Positions 1-13,690 of a DNA stretch of 64,000 bases are shown piece by piece. The stretch lies in contig JACAXG010000050.1 of NCBI GenBank assembly GCA_018881555.1, positions 3,162,001 through 3,226,000 of the forward strand, written 5' to 3'. Position 1 is the first letter of the stretch, and the number at the start of each line of letters is the position of its first letter. The position numbers and the translations under genes were made by a program. The notes under the pieces are model-generated. The model did not search any database and had not been told where the DNA came from. It worked only from the letters and a program-made list of their open reading frames with translations. This DNA comes from Amblyornis subalaris (taxonomy: Eukaryota > Chordata > Aves > Passeriformes > Ptilonorhynchidae).

Positions 1-1647
1 ACTGATCATCATTTTTAAAAGACTGCAGACAATTTGTACTGAGAATGCTAGGAAAATACAAACCACGTAGCTCACCTCTGAACAAGAGGACTCAGAGCTA
101 CATCTTCTCAGTGCTCTTAATTGTTTTATTTTTATATTTAGGAAAGAAGATTGACTTTGAATTGAAGTCCTTTCCATAGAAATGAGAATATCTGAAATTT
201 TAGAATAGAAGGAAATAAATTAAGTAGTACTTTTCAGAAACATTTTCCGATTTTGGCCATTCCAAGTGAAAGAATTGTACTGGCAGTCTTCTAGCTTTTG
301 ATAAAACTTTCAGGCAAATTGAAATTTCAGAGTTAAAATTTATCATTATATATCTCCTGAAGTACTGTGGAAAATGTAAGTTTATTACAATTCTGTACTA
401 GAGCTTTTTAGCTGTATTTTAATAGCAAGGTGAAAAGCAATTTATTGCCTAGGCAAAAATTACTTTTCTGGGTTGGTTGGTTTGGCTACTAGTGGTCACT
501 GAAGGAAGTTCTAACATGAGTGCTTGGCTATTAGCATATTAAGGTATTGCTGTATGGGAAAGCATTTCAACACTTGAGCTTTTCATTGAACTGAAACCAC
601 AATTTAAAATGGTATTGCAAGTTGACATAGATAAGTACATAATGCTGGAGCAGATAGAAACACTTAGTAAGAAGGAAACTTCTCAGGAGTGGGAAAAGAT
701 TAGATCATATTCTTTACACCAGAAAATAAGGAAAGCTAAAGCAGGAAAATAGAACACAAAATCCTGTCCCCTTACCTCAAGAGGGGATCAGGTTGATCAA
801 TGCAAGATTAGACCCAAAGACGCTCATGGATCCAGGCATTCTGCTGCAGGCACATCAACCACTTCTCACCCTCCTCTGTTGCCACAGACTTTTATAAATG
901 CTGGTAAAAGTTAAATAGACAAATTAAAAAAGTAAGATTTCTTTGGAAAAGCTCTCTCCTTTCTTTTGTTTCAGATTCAGTGAAGTTTTTCAAAAGATAG
1001 GCTGTTAATTCATCACATCTTCTCAATCAGGCTGCAGAGAATGCTTGCATTAATCAGGTATGAATAACAGGCCTGTCTTTGTTAAGTTCGAAATAGGAAA
1101 AACACAAAAAAAAGACTAAGAAAGAGAGAAAAAACCCTTAAATTCAACAGAAATAAAATGCAAGAGAGAGGATGATAGTGATCCTGAGATTTTAAAAACT
1201 ACCTGAATGTTAATAGTTTGGGAATCCTTGCAGTCAGACTGCTTTGCAGGTGCATTGAGGGATAATGTCAGCACCTCTGAGAAGGAAAACTGATTGCCCA
1301 AGCTCCCTGGCTCTCAGTATTTGTCCTACAAATGATCACCCTGACCCTTGCTGGGGCAATGTCAGAGAAGGACATGGTCCCTCATCACTCCTGGCTGACC
1401 AGAGTGACAGCTATGTCAGTCACCTGTGGATCAAGACAGCACTTTAGGTGCTTCAAACACAATTTGCAGTTCAAATATTTTCTCTTGCTACTTCTGTGCT
1501 AATTCAGGACCCCAAAGGAATACCTGGAGTTCAGTTTCACTGTTGAATTCTCCCTGTATTGCCTGAAGAAGGGAGAAACATTTTCCTTTGGCCTTGCCAG
1601 ATAATGGCTTTTATCAGCAAGTTTATAGGAAACATTTGCAGACTGAA
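1..1647. other. Non-coding AT-rich stretch, nothing recognised
   Basis: AT-rich sequence on both strands with only two short open frames of about 60 codons, neither with a recognisable protein motif or convincing exon borders. No repeat family, RNA gene or promoter was recognised. Confidence 0.6.
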
Positions 1648-2010
1648 CCTGATCACTTATCACTCTCTACAACTACCTGAAATATTGTTGTAGCCAGGTG
1701 GGAGTTGGTCTCTTCTCCCAGGCAGCCACTGACAGAACGAGAGGACACAGCCTTACGCTGCACCAGGGAAACTTTAGGTTAGACATCAGGAAAATATTCT
1801 TCACTGAAAGANTGATTGGGCACTGGAATCAACTGCCCAGGGAGGTGGTGGAGTCACTGTCCCTGGACGTGTTTAAAAAAAGATTGGATGTGGCACTCAG
1901 TGCCATGATTTAGTTGATGAGGAGGTGGTAGGTCATAGGTTGGACTTGATGATCTCAAAAGTCTTTTCCAACCTAGTTCATTCTGTGATTCTGTGTGATT
2001 CTGTGATTTT
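1648..2010 (+). mobile_element. CR1 LINE, 5'-truncated 3' end
   Basis: This is the 3' part of a chicken-repeat-1 (CR1) non-LTR retrotransposon. From about 1660 the + strand reads the C-terminal end of CR1 ORF2, with the family hallmarks [37 protein letters not shown] and VFKKRLDVAL; the frame stops at about 1912. A short 3' UTR follows (GGTTGGACTTGATGATCTC), then the terminal ATTCTGTGAT-type octamer repeats at about 1979-2008. Everything upstream of the last part of ORF2 is missing, which is the usual 5' truncation of LINE copies. One N interrupts the frame at 1812. The copy cannot move: it lacks the endonuclease and reverse transcriptase. Confidence 0.93.
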
Positions 2011-4560
2011 CTGTTGCTTTTTTCATTTTCATTCAGCAAGGCATTTAAAACTCTGACAAATTTTTATAGCATTTACATACCCCAACTATAGAGGCTTGGG
2101 TAGTGGAAACAAATAATCCACCTGCTGGCTAGGACCCATCCTGTGAAATGTGATTGTTCTATTCTCACAGAATATTTAACAGTATGTAAACTCTACACAA
2201 AATAAATGTCAGGAAGGGTCTCATCTTGGTCCTCTTACTGGAGAAAATGTAGCTAATTTCCCTGCTACATATATGACACTTTCCTTGTTAAATATGTGTA
2301 TCTATTCAAAACCATATTTCCTATATATTTGCATTTAATTTTTTAATTGTTGCTAGTGGACGATGTANTTCCTTACTCTCTGTAATAATTCCCTTAGTAA
2401 AAATATGTTGCAAGTACTTCAAGTTTTTCTCTATTCATTTGTTCAAACCAGCACAATAACTTGTCCTGCATCACTAGGTTACTAAACTACACTCACTAGA
2501 ACCGTAAGTGCCAGGGCACAGGACTCCTGGAGATAAATGGTTACTCTATTCTCCTAAAACAAAGAAATCTGAGAAGACTAAAATCAAGGAGGAGCCTCCT
2601 ACTGTTATTTGCTATTTTGCCAACAAAATGTTGCTTTCCTGATAGACTTCTAGGGTTGCTCATCTTACTATTTGAATGCATCATGCATTTAATGTCATGA
2701 CAACCAGGTAAGATGGACTGCTGTTGTCATGCTTGATTTACAACGAGGATACTGAAGAAAAAGGTAGTTGAAGTGACCAGAATAGCTCATGATCATTACA
2801 GCCTGAGTGATGAGGGCCCTGGGGAGACACCTCAAGACTAGTTTTCAAGGGTCTCTAGCTCTCCCCTCCTGCTTTCTGCCCCTCCTGCTGCTGTGCTACC
2901 CAGCAGCACCACCTTCTCCCGTCACCTTTCACCTCTTGCTTTGCTCTCTGTCTGCTGCTAAAAGCTTCCTCCTAAATTTAGTCAGGCCACAAAAGTGCAT
3001 ATTGATAACCTCATGTAAATGGAAGCATTCCTTAGCCCAGCTAATCCCACTGACTTCAGTAAGAGTAATAGCATTGGGCTTCATATAATAATAAACAGGA
3101 AAAAAAATTAATGGAGGAGTTGGAAATATATTTTGTATTTCATCTTGGCTGTGAAACAAATGCACATTTTCTGGTAGTCACTTCATATTATATGGACTAC
3201 TAAAACAATGTATCAGATGACAAGACTTGCACACAGGCTCTTATTTGTAGGCAATAAATCAGGAAGGGAGTGAAGAACTGTGCATTGCTCTTTCAAGAAA
3301 ACAATGGTCATGCAGCCCCAGAGCTCGCTGTTGGATTAAATCCACAAGTTCTGGGAAAATAAACATTTCTCGGTCCCAGAATTCATCTTTTTGTCCTATT
3401 ATTTATTTGCAGTTTGTGTATGCTGTGCTGGGCAGACAAGAAAAGAATAATGAAGAGCACTGAGTTGCAAAGAGTAGCCTTCCAAAGCTGGGCTGTGCTA
3501 CTGTTTGGATGTGACACATCAAGAGCAGCAAAACTTTGGTGTCTTACTTGACCAGCTATATCCCAAATGAAGGCCTGGATGCAAACTCTGCAACAGAGGT
3601 GTCTTGGTTTAAGAGGTTTGGAAGAGCTGCAAGGGGAAGATCCATGCCTTATTTGCCCTTTCACTGCTGGAGTTGGGATAGCGCACTAAGTGAACTCCAT
3701 GTATTTTATCATGTTTAGAGGGACGGTGGGTCAATGCCTACTTTCTACTCTAACCTAAACTCAAAAGCCACTGCAATCTTTTGATAGTTACATTAAAAAT
3801 ATTAAAGTTTCCATATCCCTTAGTTTATAGCCAAAGCTTTTAATAATTTTAATAATTTACCAAACCTATTCAATTTCCATGTTAGAGCCTCTACTTCTGA
3901 CAAGAAGTGTGAAAAGGCACTGCCAAGGTAGTGGCAGAACTGAATGTCACAGTGTCCTCAGTCATCAAGAAGGGTTTTGCTTCCCCTCAGTCTTGCATGA
4001 TTGAGTTAAAATTTAATAGGAAATATCTGTCCCATGCCTAAGGACATGTATTTTTCATGAACAATTTTGGCTAATGACCACAGTGACCAAGACAAACTTC
4101 TATATCGAATATCCATTTATTCTGTTGTTCTCCAGTACAGGAAAGGAAAACCTTTCCTGTTAACCTGTTCAGTAACAGTCACTTGGATATCTCAGTGCCA
4201 GGTGAAAATGATTTGGTGGTGTTGCTTTCCCATTAGACAGCCCTATCAAAAACTTGGTTTGGCTGCATTTTGAGAATTCTTATCAGGCATCCTAACATTT
4301 TCTTTCCCCACTTGCAACTCCAAAAAGACCCACTATTTTCATTTTTTACTGCCTATGTAAAGAGTACTAAATGTAATCAATGAGATTACATACAGTGCAT
4401 AAATACAACTTGGGTATTTACACTCCGTTTAACATAGTGATTCTCCTTTTTAAAAAACAAATGTAGGTAGGTAAACAGCTCAACATTCAATTCAGAGAAC
4501 ATACTGCTTTCAAGAAAAAGAAAGTGATTGGCCAGAGAAAATGAGAAGAGAGGCATGAGC
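2011..4560. other. Non-coding stretch, nothing recognised
   Basis: AT-rich unique-looking sequence. Overlapping open frames of 60-93 codons around 2.8-3.7 kb lie on both strands, carry no recognisable domains and look like chance frames. Confidence 0.55.
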
Positions 4561-4608
4561 AGGAGAAGAAAAGTTATTTTATCAAGGAGAAGAAAGGTTA
4601 TTTTATCA
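4561..4608. repeat. Tandem duplication, 24-bp unit x2
   Basis: Two adjacent 24-base copies (4561-4584 and 4585-4608) of an AGGAGAAGAAA...TTATTTTATCA unit differ at one position (A versus G). This is a small local duplication, and the near identity suggests it is fairly recent. Confidence 0.9.
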
Positions 4609-7099
4609 AGGCCTGAAGACAACATAAAACAGCGTGGCTGTAGAGCTTTATAGTGTTTAGTAGTTTATAATGAAACTGTTCAGGACCTAAGTCTGCATTC
4701 CTGACTATTTCCAGGTGACTCACTGCCCTTAATTTCCTTGGGATGTATTCATCTCCCACATGGAAGCCTTGGTGTTGTCTGAATTCAGCATCTTTCTGCT
4801 ATATGCCAAGCAAGATAGCTTGCATTTAGCTTTTCAGACCAAGATTATCCATCCAAAGTCAACACCAGGCTCTGGCATGCAGCAGTGCATCATTAACAGG
4901 GTTATTAAACTGTCCACAGTGCTGGCAGCAAGATAATAATATCTCTTGATATTGTATAAAGCTATAGAAATATTTTTCACTCCAGGAATAAACCATTTGG
5001 CTATATTTTCACTCTCAATAAAGGGGAATACTAAGTCAGATTTTTGGTGGAAACTGCTTTAGGGAAGATGTGGGTGAACTTGGCATCTTTGTAATCTTAG
5101 ATGCTTTCAGATAAGCTTTGATCTTGGCTGTCCATCATGAAATTCATTTTGCTGGGAGACTTCACAGAAATGCAGAATTAGAGTGCTATCTGCTTTTCTA
5201 AGGTCACAGGGATGACTAGCATCACACTTTAAAACATCATTTTTACATCTCTAATTAAAAGAAACCACATAGGTTAATTGCTTACTTCCAGATATATTAA
5301 CTGCTCCATCTATTTATATGTGGAAGGTGATGATGGCAACAGGAAGGTCTAGAAATAAAAGAGAAATGATAACGGAAATTCATACCAAAAATATTTGTAT
5401 TCCTCTCATTCCCCAAGGAAAAAAAGCTTAAATTGCAAATGTAGGTACTGGATAAACAAACCCAACTATTTATCATTTGAATGTTCTTACAATTCTAAAC
5501 TCCCCAGATATTAATACAAAATCACCTCAACATCTGTTAAAAATAATGACAAATTTGTAATAAATATTTTGGAGAGTATAGATAAGTATGTTTTTTTAAA
5601 CAGTGCATCACTTATTTAAAAGTCCCGTTCCACCACAAAAACACTTCATGTACTGATTTGCACAAGCTCGGTGTGGAATAAATGACAACAGCAGTGAATA
5701 TCACTAAGGCTGCTGTAGAAGCTTATGCATGAACAGTGCATACATACAAAGTAGAGGTCACATTTAAATGATAAAACAAGATGATCAGGAAGAAAAAATC
5801 TTACATTTTCAAGCTTAGAGACAGCCATGAGAAGCACTATAATTTCATTAAAATTAGGCATAAGTCTATGTCTTTTTCCTTTTAATCATACAATTTTTAG
5901 TTCAGTCATTTAGTGATTTGTTCAATCTGTTCTCAGTTATTAAATGATCTCTGTCTGAAGATGTTTTAACATCCCAAGGGCTTGCCTTAATACATACTTA
6001 ATAAAATTGAATCAGAATATCTACAGTCCTTCATTTTCATACTTAACATGTACAAAGCATCACCTAAGTAAAAGGGAGCAAAGGGCTGAAGGATGATAAT
6101 GGGTCCATTTACTGCTGTTCCACTCTGATTTGCACCTGTACTGTCAGCATTACGCTTGCTTGCTCTGGATTATGCCATAAAGCCATTTCAAAAAGCTTGG
6201 AAAGAGCATGTTTTTGCTGTAAACATCAGGACAGGAAGCTGCTGACTGCAGAAGAGTAAGAGTTTCTTTAAAACAGGAATAAATAAACTAATATTTCTAT
6301 GTATGTGCTCTAAGCAGACTGCACTTGCTTGTGCGGAGGTGTTGACAAACTATGGTCCTGTAGAAGGAAAACAATGTTGGCATGCCTGATGTACTNTATT
6401 TTGGTGCTTTCTATTATGATTCTCTCCAAGATGTAAAGCAACACCTTCTATTGTTTCATCCACCTTGTTTACCAGTTAATCCGCAGACATCTGCAAAATC
6501 ATAGCTGATATGCAAACTGAGACATCCTTTAGTTTAAGGATAGTGCACACTGAAACCAGGAGTGGTGAGACCAATCTGCTTGAATGTATCCCAGGTCAGC
6601 AGGTGGGGAAATCTTTGGACCAGTTAAAAGATGTCACTTAGAAAGCCGTCGGCAGGGCAGGACAGAGCACACAAATGATTTAGTGAGCTTTCATCCCTTG
6701 AAGTGCTGTCCCTTCTGTTTAAATGAAAGGTAGCTTTTCAGGACACGATGGAGAGAAATTTGTACTTTCTCTATTTTGCCGCTAAATAAGACTTCGTGTC
6801 ATTGCCTTCAATGCTGTAGTTTTCCAACAACAGAACAAGCACTGAGGCAAAATGGGCCCATTATCTCTTTGTTCATGATGAAGAGCTTTAAAGACTCAAA
6901 TCCTGCTAATGGTGTGCTGCACCAGTTTGGCATGAGTGTAGCATGGCCTTCCCAGGTTAACCCTGGTTCCAAGATAATCACCTCAGGCTCTTTTCCTGCA
7001 AGTGATTCTGTGGGTTTTGACCCATCCAGAGATTTTTTGTGAGTTTCCCCCATCCCCAGTTTTATCCTCTTAGCTAAACTTCTTCCAAATCAGAATCAC
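4609..7099. other. Non-coding stretch, nothing recognised
   Basis: AT-rich sequence with scattered short open frames (71-88 codons) without known motifs. No interspersed repeat or RNA gene recognised. Confidence 0.55.
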
Positions 7100-7720
7100 C
7101 ACTTGCCACAGTCTTTACTGCATGACCCTGCCAAAATTCATAGTGCCATGCCCGTGGCCAGGGCATCTGAAATCCTTTCCAGAGGAGATCTAATCCCAGC
7201 AGGCAGCCCAGCTCTGACTCTCNCTGGTGTCCTTCCCCAAGCCCTCACTCCCACCTCAGCTCACGGTGCAGCCAGCATGGCCAGCACAGGCCCTCTTTTG
7301 CAGCCCACGCACAGCCTCACATCTCTGCTGGTGTGGGAATCTGGGGTATAGAGGAAGGAGCACGGAGATACAGAGCTGCAGGGAGGTGGGAGGGTATCCT
7401 GCTGCCCTGGCATGGGCCCACATCCAGCAGCAGCTGTGCTCAGCAGAACTGTGGGCAATGCTGACCGTGGGCACCCCGAGGCTCCCGCCATGGCTGTGAG
7501 TGTGTGTGTGCAGCATGCAGGCCTGCTGGGCTAAAGCTCAGTCTCNTACCTCCATGTGCCTCGTTGGGCAACAGCAACATTTGATCTCCTAGAGAAAGTT
7601 TTAGAGAGCAGGTAGGTGTGAATAGGGTATCTTGAGTACAAATCTGTGGGACAAGCTTGGAGCTCGTAAGCTTCTCCACCACGCAGGCCCTGTGGCCTGT
7701 GTGGTCATCCACACCCTGAG
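7100..7720. other. GC-richer patch with overlapping chance frames
   Basis: This block is visibly richer in G and C than its flanks and is open in several frames on both strands at once (76-90 codons each). Open frames in competing directions are what a stop-poor GC-rich composition produces, and no frame gives a recognisable protein. It contains two isolated Ns (7223, 7546). It could be an old regulatory element, a fragment of an unrecognised repeat or a non-coding exon; the sequence alone does not decide. Confidence 0.4.
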
Positions 7721-7926
7721 GAGATGAGGCTAATGCAGACCCACACGGGCACGGCTTCTCCTATGCTCATTTTACAGCAATATAGAAATCATTTGGAAAG
7801 AGCAACTGATCGCAGACTGCAGGTCGTGGCTAACCAAACTCCACTTTCCTCCCACCTATATGTTGTGTACCTTTACTGACTCATGTGACCCTGTGCTATG
7901 ACATGTTTTGGGGGACATGGTTCAAT
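7721..7926. other. Non-coding stretch
   Basis: No gene or repeat recognised between the GC-richer patch and the 17-bp tandem repeat. Confidence 0.5.
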
Positions 7927-7984
7927 GTAAAAATGAAGGTAAAAATGAAATCAAGGTAAAAATGAAATCAAGGTAAAAATGAAA
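7927..7984. repeat. Tandem repeat, 17-bp unit
   Basis: Two perfect 17-base units GGTAAAAATGAAATCAA (7938-7954 and 7955-7971) are followed by a 13-base partial unit (7972-7984) and preceded by an 11-base partial one (7927-7937). This is a small minisatellite-like expansion. Confidence 0.92.
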
Positions 7985-10900
7985 GTCTGCTCCTTCTCTT
8001 GTTGCCTGCTCTCTTCATTCACACCTTCCTCCACCCCACAGCTGCACACTGTTGAAAAGGCTGAGGGGAGCAGTGGATTTCAAAGAAGATGGTGTTCTCT
8101 CTTTTCTCTGGAGAGGTTAAGCAATCTTAGGATCTGTCCTGAATGTAACCTTCCAGTATTTTGAAAGAGACTGGTACTGTATTTGAATAATCTCTTTACA
8201 TACACCAGTATTATCTCAGAAAGCATGCCTTCCTGCAGCTATAAAATAATTTTTTATGTTTTCAATTCTGCCAAGAAACCCTAAAGGGAATATTTTTATA
8301 TTAAGGTAAGCTTGTAAATTTTAAAAAGAAAAAAGGATTGAATTTGGAATATAATTGCCAGATGCCCTCTCTAAATCTGATAACTTGACGCAATCAGGAG
8401 CTCTAGGAGGGGAATGATAGTGAGTGGATGACAGTGTTCTAAAATTTATTGTGAAGGCAACTGAACTGTACACAGAGATATATCCCCCATCTTTGCATGC
8501 ATATGTGTCATCTGCTTTTCAGAACAACAGGGGATCAAGACGCTGCCTAACTTTAATAACTAAAGGTCTGATGACATTTCCTACAGGCTTAGTTTTAGCC
8601 TTTGTGTTCTGGCTGGGCTCCATTTCAGCTACTCCAGCCTGACCTACAATTTCAACCACTTTCCTGAGCCCCATGGCTGTGTGACATAGTNAGACTGCCT
8701 GCGCACTACTGTGTCTTCCAATGCCAGCCCCAAGATCAGGGTGCTTGCTGGCTGAGGAGAGCGTGCTGGTGTGCTAAGGGACAGAAGGGTACCTCTAAGT
8801 CAATTTCTAGTCATTTTTCATCAAAAAAACCTTCCTATGTGTGAGAATAGCCATGGTACACTTAGTGAAAAGGACAGGCTGCAGAGGATCTCCAGGGTAC
8901 CTCAAGATCCTAATCGTCTTCTGATGAATAGTGGCATTAATAGGAATAATGCTCTGTGGAAATNTGTGGGGTGGATTTACCCCTTTGTTGACAAGAGGGG
9001 AACGATTCTCTTACCCAAGGTGTTGCTGGTAACACCGGCATCTGTTGTATAGCCTGGCTTCTAGCACCTGTCTGTGAGCACTGTAGAGCTATTGATTGGA
9101 AAAGAGAGTTTTGTGCCTTTGNTCTCACCTGCTATTGCTTTGTGATTTTGTTTCTGTGTTTGTTTTGCAGACAGCTAAATCCTTTCCTCCCAGTGTCACT
9201 GAGCCATAGACAAACACTGTGGTATTGGGACACCACAGAGAATATGTTTTGACAGTTTAATCAAAGAAGGTAGGGATGAGCTCTGGGCTGCTGGCATTGT
9301 CCCAAGAGAATTCTTTTTTCTTTTTTCACCTGATACTTCTTTGTTCAATAGCTTGTTTGCTTTCAGATTTCCCGACAGTTGCCACCAGTCATGGCTGACC
9401 CTGCTGTCCCAATGGCTGTAGATGTTGTTTGACTGGGTCAATGAGAAGCCCCACTGGGTAAAGGAACTTGGAGGGTCTTGTGTGATTCCATGTTCTCTCA
9501 CACAGAAGAATAAAATAAACTCAAAATGAACATGTCTTCAACCCTGACTTTTTGCCAAAGTGAGGGATTTTAATTTTCTCTTTATTCAACTAAAGATAGA
9601 GATGATGGGAAAATGGACTTTTTACCCAGAAGGAATTTCCAGTATTTTGGGGTTTGGTTTGTACCTTTGGGAATATTATAAAATGAAATAGAAACTTTTA
9701 TCACAAAAGTGCTCCTGAAATGAACTGAACCGTATTGGAGCAATGAGTGCTTCTGGTTGTGCTATCACAGTGTGCCATCAGATATACAGTTTAGACAGTA
9801 TGTTGAGAGACCATGAGGACAACAAATAGCTAAAACCAGCAGCCACAAAGCACAGAACAGCTGAAAAAACCCACAGAAATTAATCTGCTGAAATCACGCA
9901 GACAAGGTATTTAATTTGGGTCTTCTGGTAGAGGAAGACTAAAATTTGCTATTTTTATTTATAATTTAAATACTAAATCAAACCTGGAATTTTCTTGAGG
10001 AAGTTTTCAATTCTGGAAGCCATGTGTCATTGGAAAAGCAATTGCTTGAATCCTTTTTTCCTGTTCAGTTAAGAAGCATGCTACCCTCTTCTTTGTCATG
10101 CTTCAGGAGAACAAAATCTTGTCCATGCTTCAGCCCACCCTCAAGAGGTAAACAAACACTTGCTATGCCAGCACTCAGATCCCGTAACACGTAGGCAGGG
10201 ACTTCTTTATCTATATCAGAAAGATCTCAATCTTTGGTTTATTNGTGACTCCTTGGACACAGCCTTGGGACCTTATAAATCTTGGACACCACCCAACTCT
10301 TGGAAATGCAGCCAAGAGAGCTCTCGTTGAATGCATGCACTGAAGTTCTTTCTAAGGGACAAGGTGGAATTTACTGGCTCTTTCAGAATATGGTGGTTTT
10401 TTAAACCTTTTGAGTGTGTTGTCGTATTTCTTCAGCTTTTTTTCAGCATCTGACTAAGCAATATACACTTATGGATTGTTAGGGTTACTCACTGGAGNGG
10501 AGTTGCACAGACCCAAGTGATGTTTTCTCTTTTCCCTCTCTCATGATGTCATGTGTAGCCAACTCAGAGAAGCAGAGGGCAGAGATACAAACTTTGGCAA
10601 CAGTCCTTACAGGTTTGTTTGGTTGTAACATATTATCCCCAGGGGTCACTAAGGTTGTGATCTGAAATTTATTTGATTTCTTTCTTTTCTTTTCTTGCTT
10701 TCTAAAGTGGAGCCAGCAAGGTAGTTTCAGGCAGGAGGCAGGTAGTGTGCTGTTTCTCATCATTCTTTCTGTGCTCAGGGTGGGAGCACACATTTGCAGT
10801 GAGAAGAATGAGTGCAAGTTACTTTTACATGTCTATTTTTTGGCCTGCCAGAGGACTGCATAGTAGTCAGAATAGCCTGAAGGTTGCTTTTCCTTGAGCA

Positions 10901-13259
10901 CTGTGCTGTACTCAAGGAGTAGATATCTGATAGACGTTGGCTTTGTTTGGTGTCATGGTTCTTGCTGCTCACTTTGTGTAACTTAAGGCCTCTGCAGAGC
11001 ATTATGGTTGGGTCCCACAGGGCTGTGGTAGAGCCTCTTAGAAACCTGGTAGGCATCCTTCTCTGGAGAGGTGGAACAGAAATTAGACACGAATTTCTGA
11101 GACACTTTGTGCCCTTGAGTGACCAGCACAGCCCTGCTGTGTAAGCTCAGCCTTTCTGCTTGTGCTACTGGGCTGCATAGAGGCAACTTAGCCTCACAGG
11201 ACCATTGGATAATTCAGATTGGAAGAGGCAATCAGAAGGGCTCACATGCTCAAAGCAGGGTCAGCCAAGGCCAGACCAGGATGCTCAGGTCTCTATCCAG
11301 GCATATTGCCAGAGAGGCTCTTGTCACATAACTCTTCTCCAGGCACTTCTAGTTTTTTTTTCTGAAAGCAGTAATATTTTCAGGAAACTGTGACATAAAA
11401 AGCAACAGAAAAATACTTTACTGAAAAGCCCTGATTTTTTTTCCTAGTCTTTACATGTTGGCCTCCATATGATCTGTTATCTCTCTGCAGCCTTTATCAA
11501 CGTGCACTGCTCTTTAGGTAGAAGATTTCCTTTACAAAACAACCAGGTACCTGCATATTAAACATCTTCCTCATTCCCCTTCTGGCTATGACAACATTTA
11601 TTCATTTACATGATATGTGTTTCATATGGGCTTGAAACAGATACAGAGACAAATCCTGATAAAGGCTGCAATTCATCTGACAGTTTCAGTAGAGTTTAGG
11701 TGTTCAATACCTCTTTTGATTGCCATNCATTTTAGATATGAGTACCATGGCCAATTCGAGATATGGAAATTTCTATAGAGAACTAGAGCACCCAGGAACT
11801 CACTGCAGGGGAAATAGCTCGCTTTAAAGGTGAGCTAGCAGGATGTTCCTAGAAGAGCTGACCCTGTTTGTTTCCATTAATGACCTTTACACAAGCAAGA
11901 TGAGTGCAGCACTGACAGAATTGAGAAGCATCATCAGCTAGAACAGAATGAGAATACCAGCAGGAAAGGACAGGAGAAGGATGGTGGATGTGGCTGAGAA
12001 AATTCCACTGTAACCTGNTCAGGGTGAAGTGACTAAGGTAGGCTTGAATGTACTTGTCAAAGACAGGACTTGTCACACAAAAGAGAGACAGAAATAGCAA
12101 AACGTATCTCTAGAATTCTTCAAGGAAGATATTTCCCAGTTCAAGAAATTTAAATATCACTGGGCAATGTCCTGAAAAGCCCTCTCCTGAAATACAGCAG
12201 TCAAGAATTTTGTCATGAGTTCAAGAAAAGAGAACTGAACTCAGAAGATGTTAAAAAATTCTGGCCAGCTAGTCAGAGAACAAGACAGTCTGTAGGAGAA
12301 TAGAAAATGATTAATGAAATGGAGAAAAAAAAGCTGATTGTGGTGTACACTTTTACGGTATAAATACAAATAGAAAATCATATACTTTACATGATAACGT
12401 GCTTTAGCTTCCTGTGCTTTCCTTGTTTCTGGATTTTTCACCAAATTAGCTGGACTTGAGCAGAATCAGGAGCAACAAGAAGACCAGTGGGTAGTCCCTA
12501 CTGAGATTAGGGTTTTAGCAAGCCACTTTGTGCTTATCTCCATGTCTTCCAAAGATGCTGTAAAGCCATATTANTGAATTCAAAGTTGGATCGTTTGGAT
12601 TTTTTTGGAGAAGTTGTCTAATCATGTGTCCCACTTCCCTTCTTCTTCTAAGCAGATTAGATTTAGAAAGTACCACATTTGAGGATTTGGAGTATTTCCT
12701 AAAAACAGCTCACAAATACACCTTCATCATGTACCAGACCCTACTTCTGGTGTGGAGACTACTCCCGCTTCTTCCCTTCCTATGCTCCATTGTGAACCTC
12801 CTCAAATTTTCCTCTCTTTTCCAGGGAACTAGATTTAATTGCCATATTGTCATTCCCATTCTCTATATTGCCTTTACTGTCAGTGCATCAANGGTTATTG
12901 AAAATATGGCTCAATTCTCCTTTATTTTTGGGATCATACCTAGCTGATCTTTAATCTACAAGTTACCCAATCATCAGGACTAGCAGGCAGTTTTATTTTC
13001 CTTGTTTCCTTCTGCTGTAGATTTCCAAAAGGCATTTTTTTGGTTAGGTTTTGCATGCCTTGNAGGATCCAGCTCAGATCACTTTTTGTCAGTTACGGTT
13101 TCTTACCCTTATATGTGTTAACCTGTGAAATGTAGCTTTACTTACATATCTGTCTTTTTGCCTTTCTAGCTTTAGTAAGCTTTTTGCTTATATCCTTTTA
13201 AAGGGTATTATAATACATTTTAAAATATCATTTTAAAGGTGGATATTTATTTCCATAAA
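7985..13259. other. Non-coding stretch, nothing recognised
   Basis: Mostly AT-rich unique-looking DNA. Open frames of 60-110 codons are scattered on both strands without recognisable domains. A weak resemblance to CR1 reverse-transcriptase sequence near 11.85 kb was not strong enough to call. Confidence 0.5.
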
Positions 13260-13299
13260 TGGGGAATCAATTTCTTTACATTTTTCTTCTGGCTAAGGG

Positions 13300-13690
13300 T
13301 AAAGATTTCTGTTACCTTCAGCTCTTCAGACAGCAGTAAATTCCTTTCTCCTTCCATGGTCAAGCAGCCGTATGATCTCAATCCAACTGATTTTGCTAAT
13401 CAGTTTTATCTTGTCTAAATTTGCTTTTCTGAAANCCAAATCCTTAGTTAAAGACATACTCCTATTTATTCTCCGATTTTAAATATAATCTGAATTGATT
13501 TGTGATCATTCTGCAGTTACTTTCCGTTATTCTGTCCATTAGTCATCTGTCTTTTAATGCCCTTTACACTTGCTGAAATCCCACAGTGTTCCATCTCATT
13601 GACTGCTTGTAACTGTGATGAAGAAATGTGCTGTCTAATATATCCATGAATACCTTGTACTGGTATTGATAGTGTTCATTTTTCAGCCAG
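13300..13690 (-). mobile_element. Possible ancient CR1/LINE relic
   Basis: Read on the + strand, TCTAAATTTGCTTTTCTGAA, followed by a degenerate TGTGATCATTCTGCAGTTAC, resembles antisense CR1 internal sequence that is widespread in birds and reptiles. Divergence is heavy and no frame survives. The assignment rests on recalled family patterns over short stretches, and the borders are guesses. Confidence 0.3.

Noticed and set aside
1698..1913. 71-codon open frame as an independent host gene
   Set aside because: It is the C-terminal end of CR1 ORF2 and begins at an internal GTG inside the element.
11830..11960. Resemblance to CR1 reverse-transcriptase sequence (a short N-D-L-containing frame)
   Set aside because: The match covers only a few codons, and the downstream sequence does not follow the CR1 pattern.
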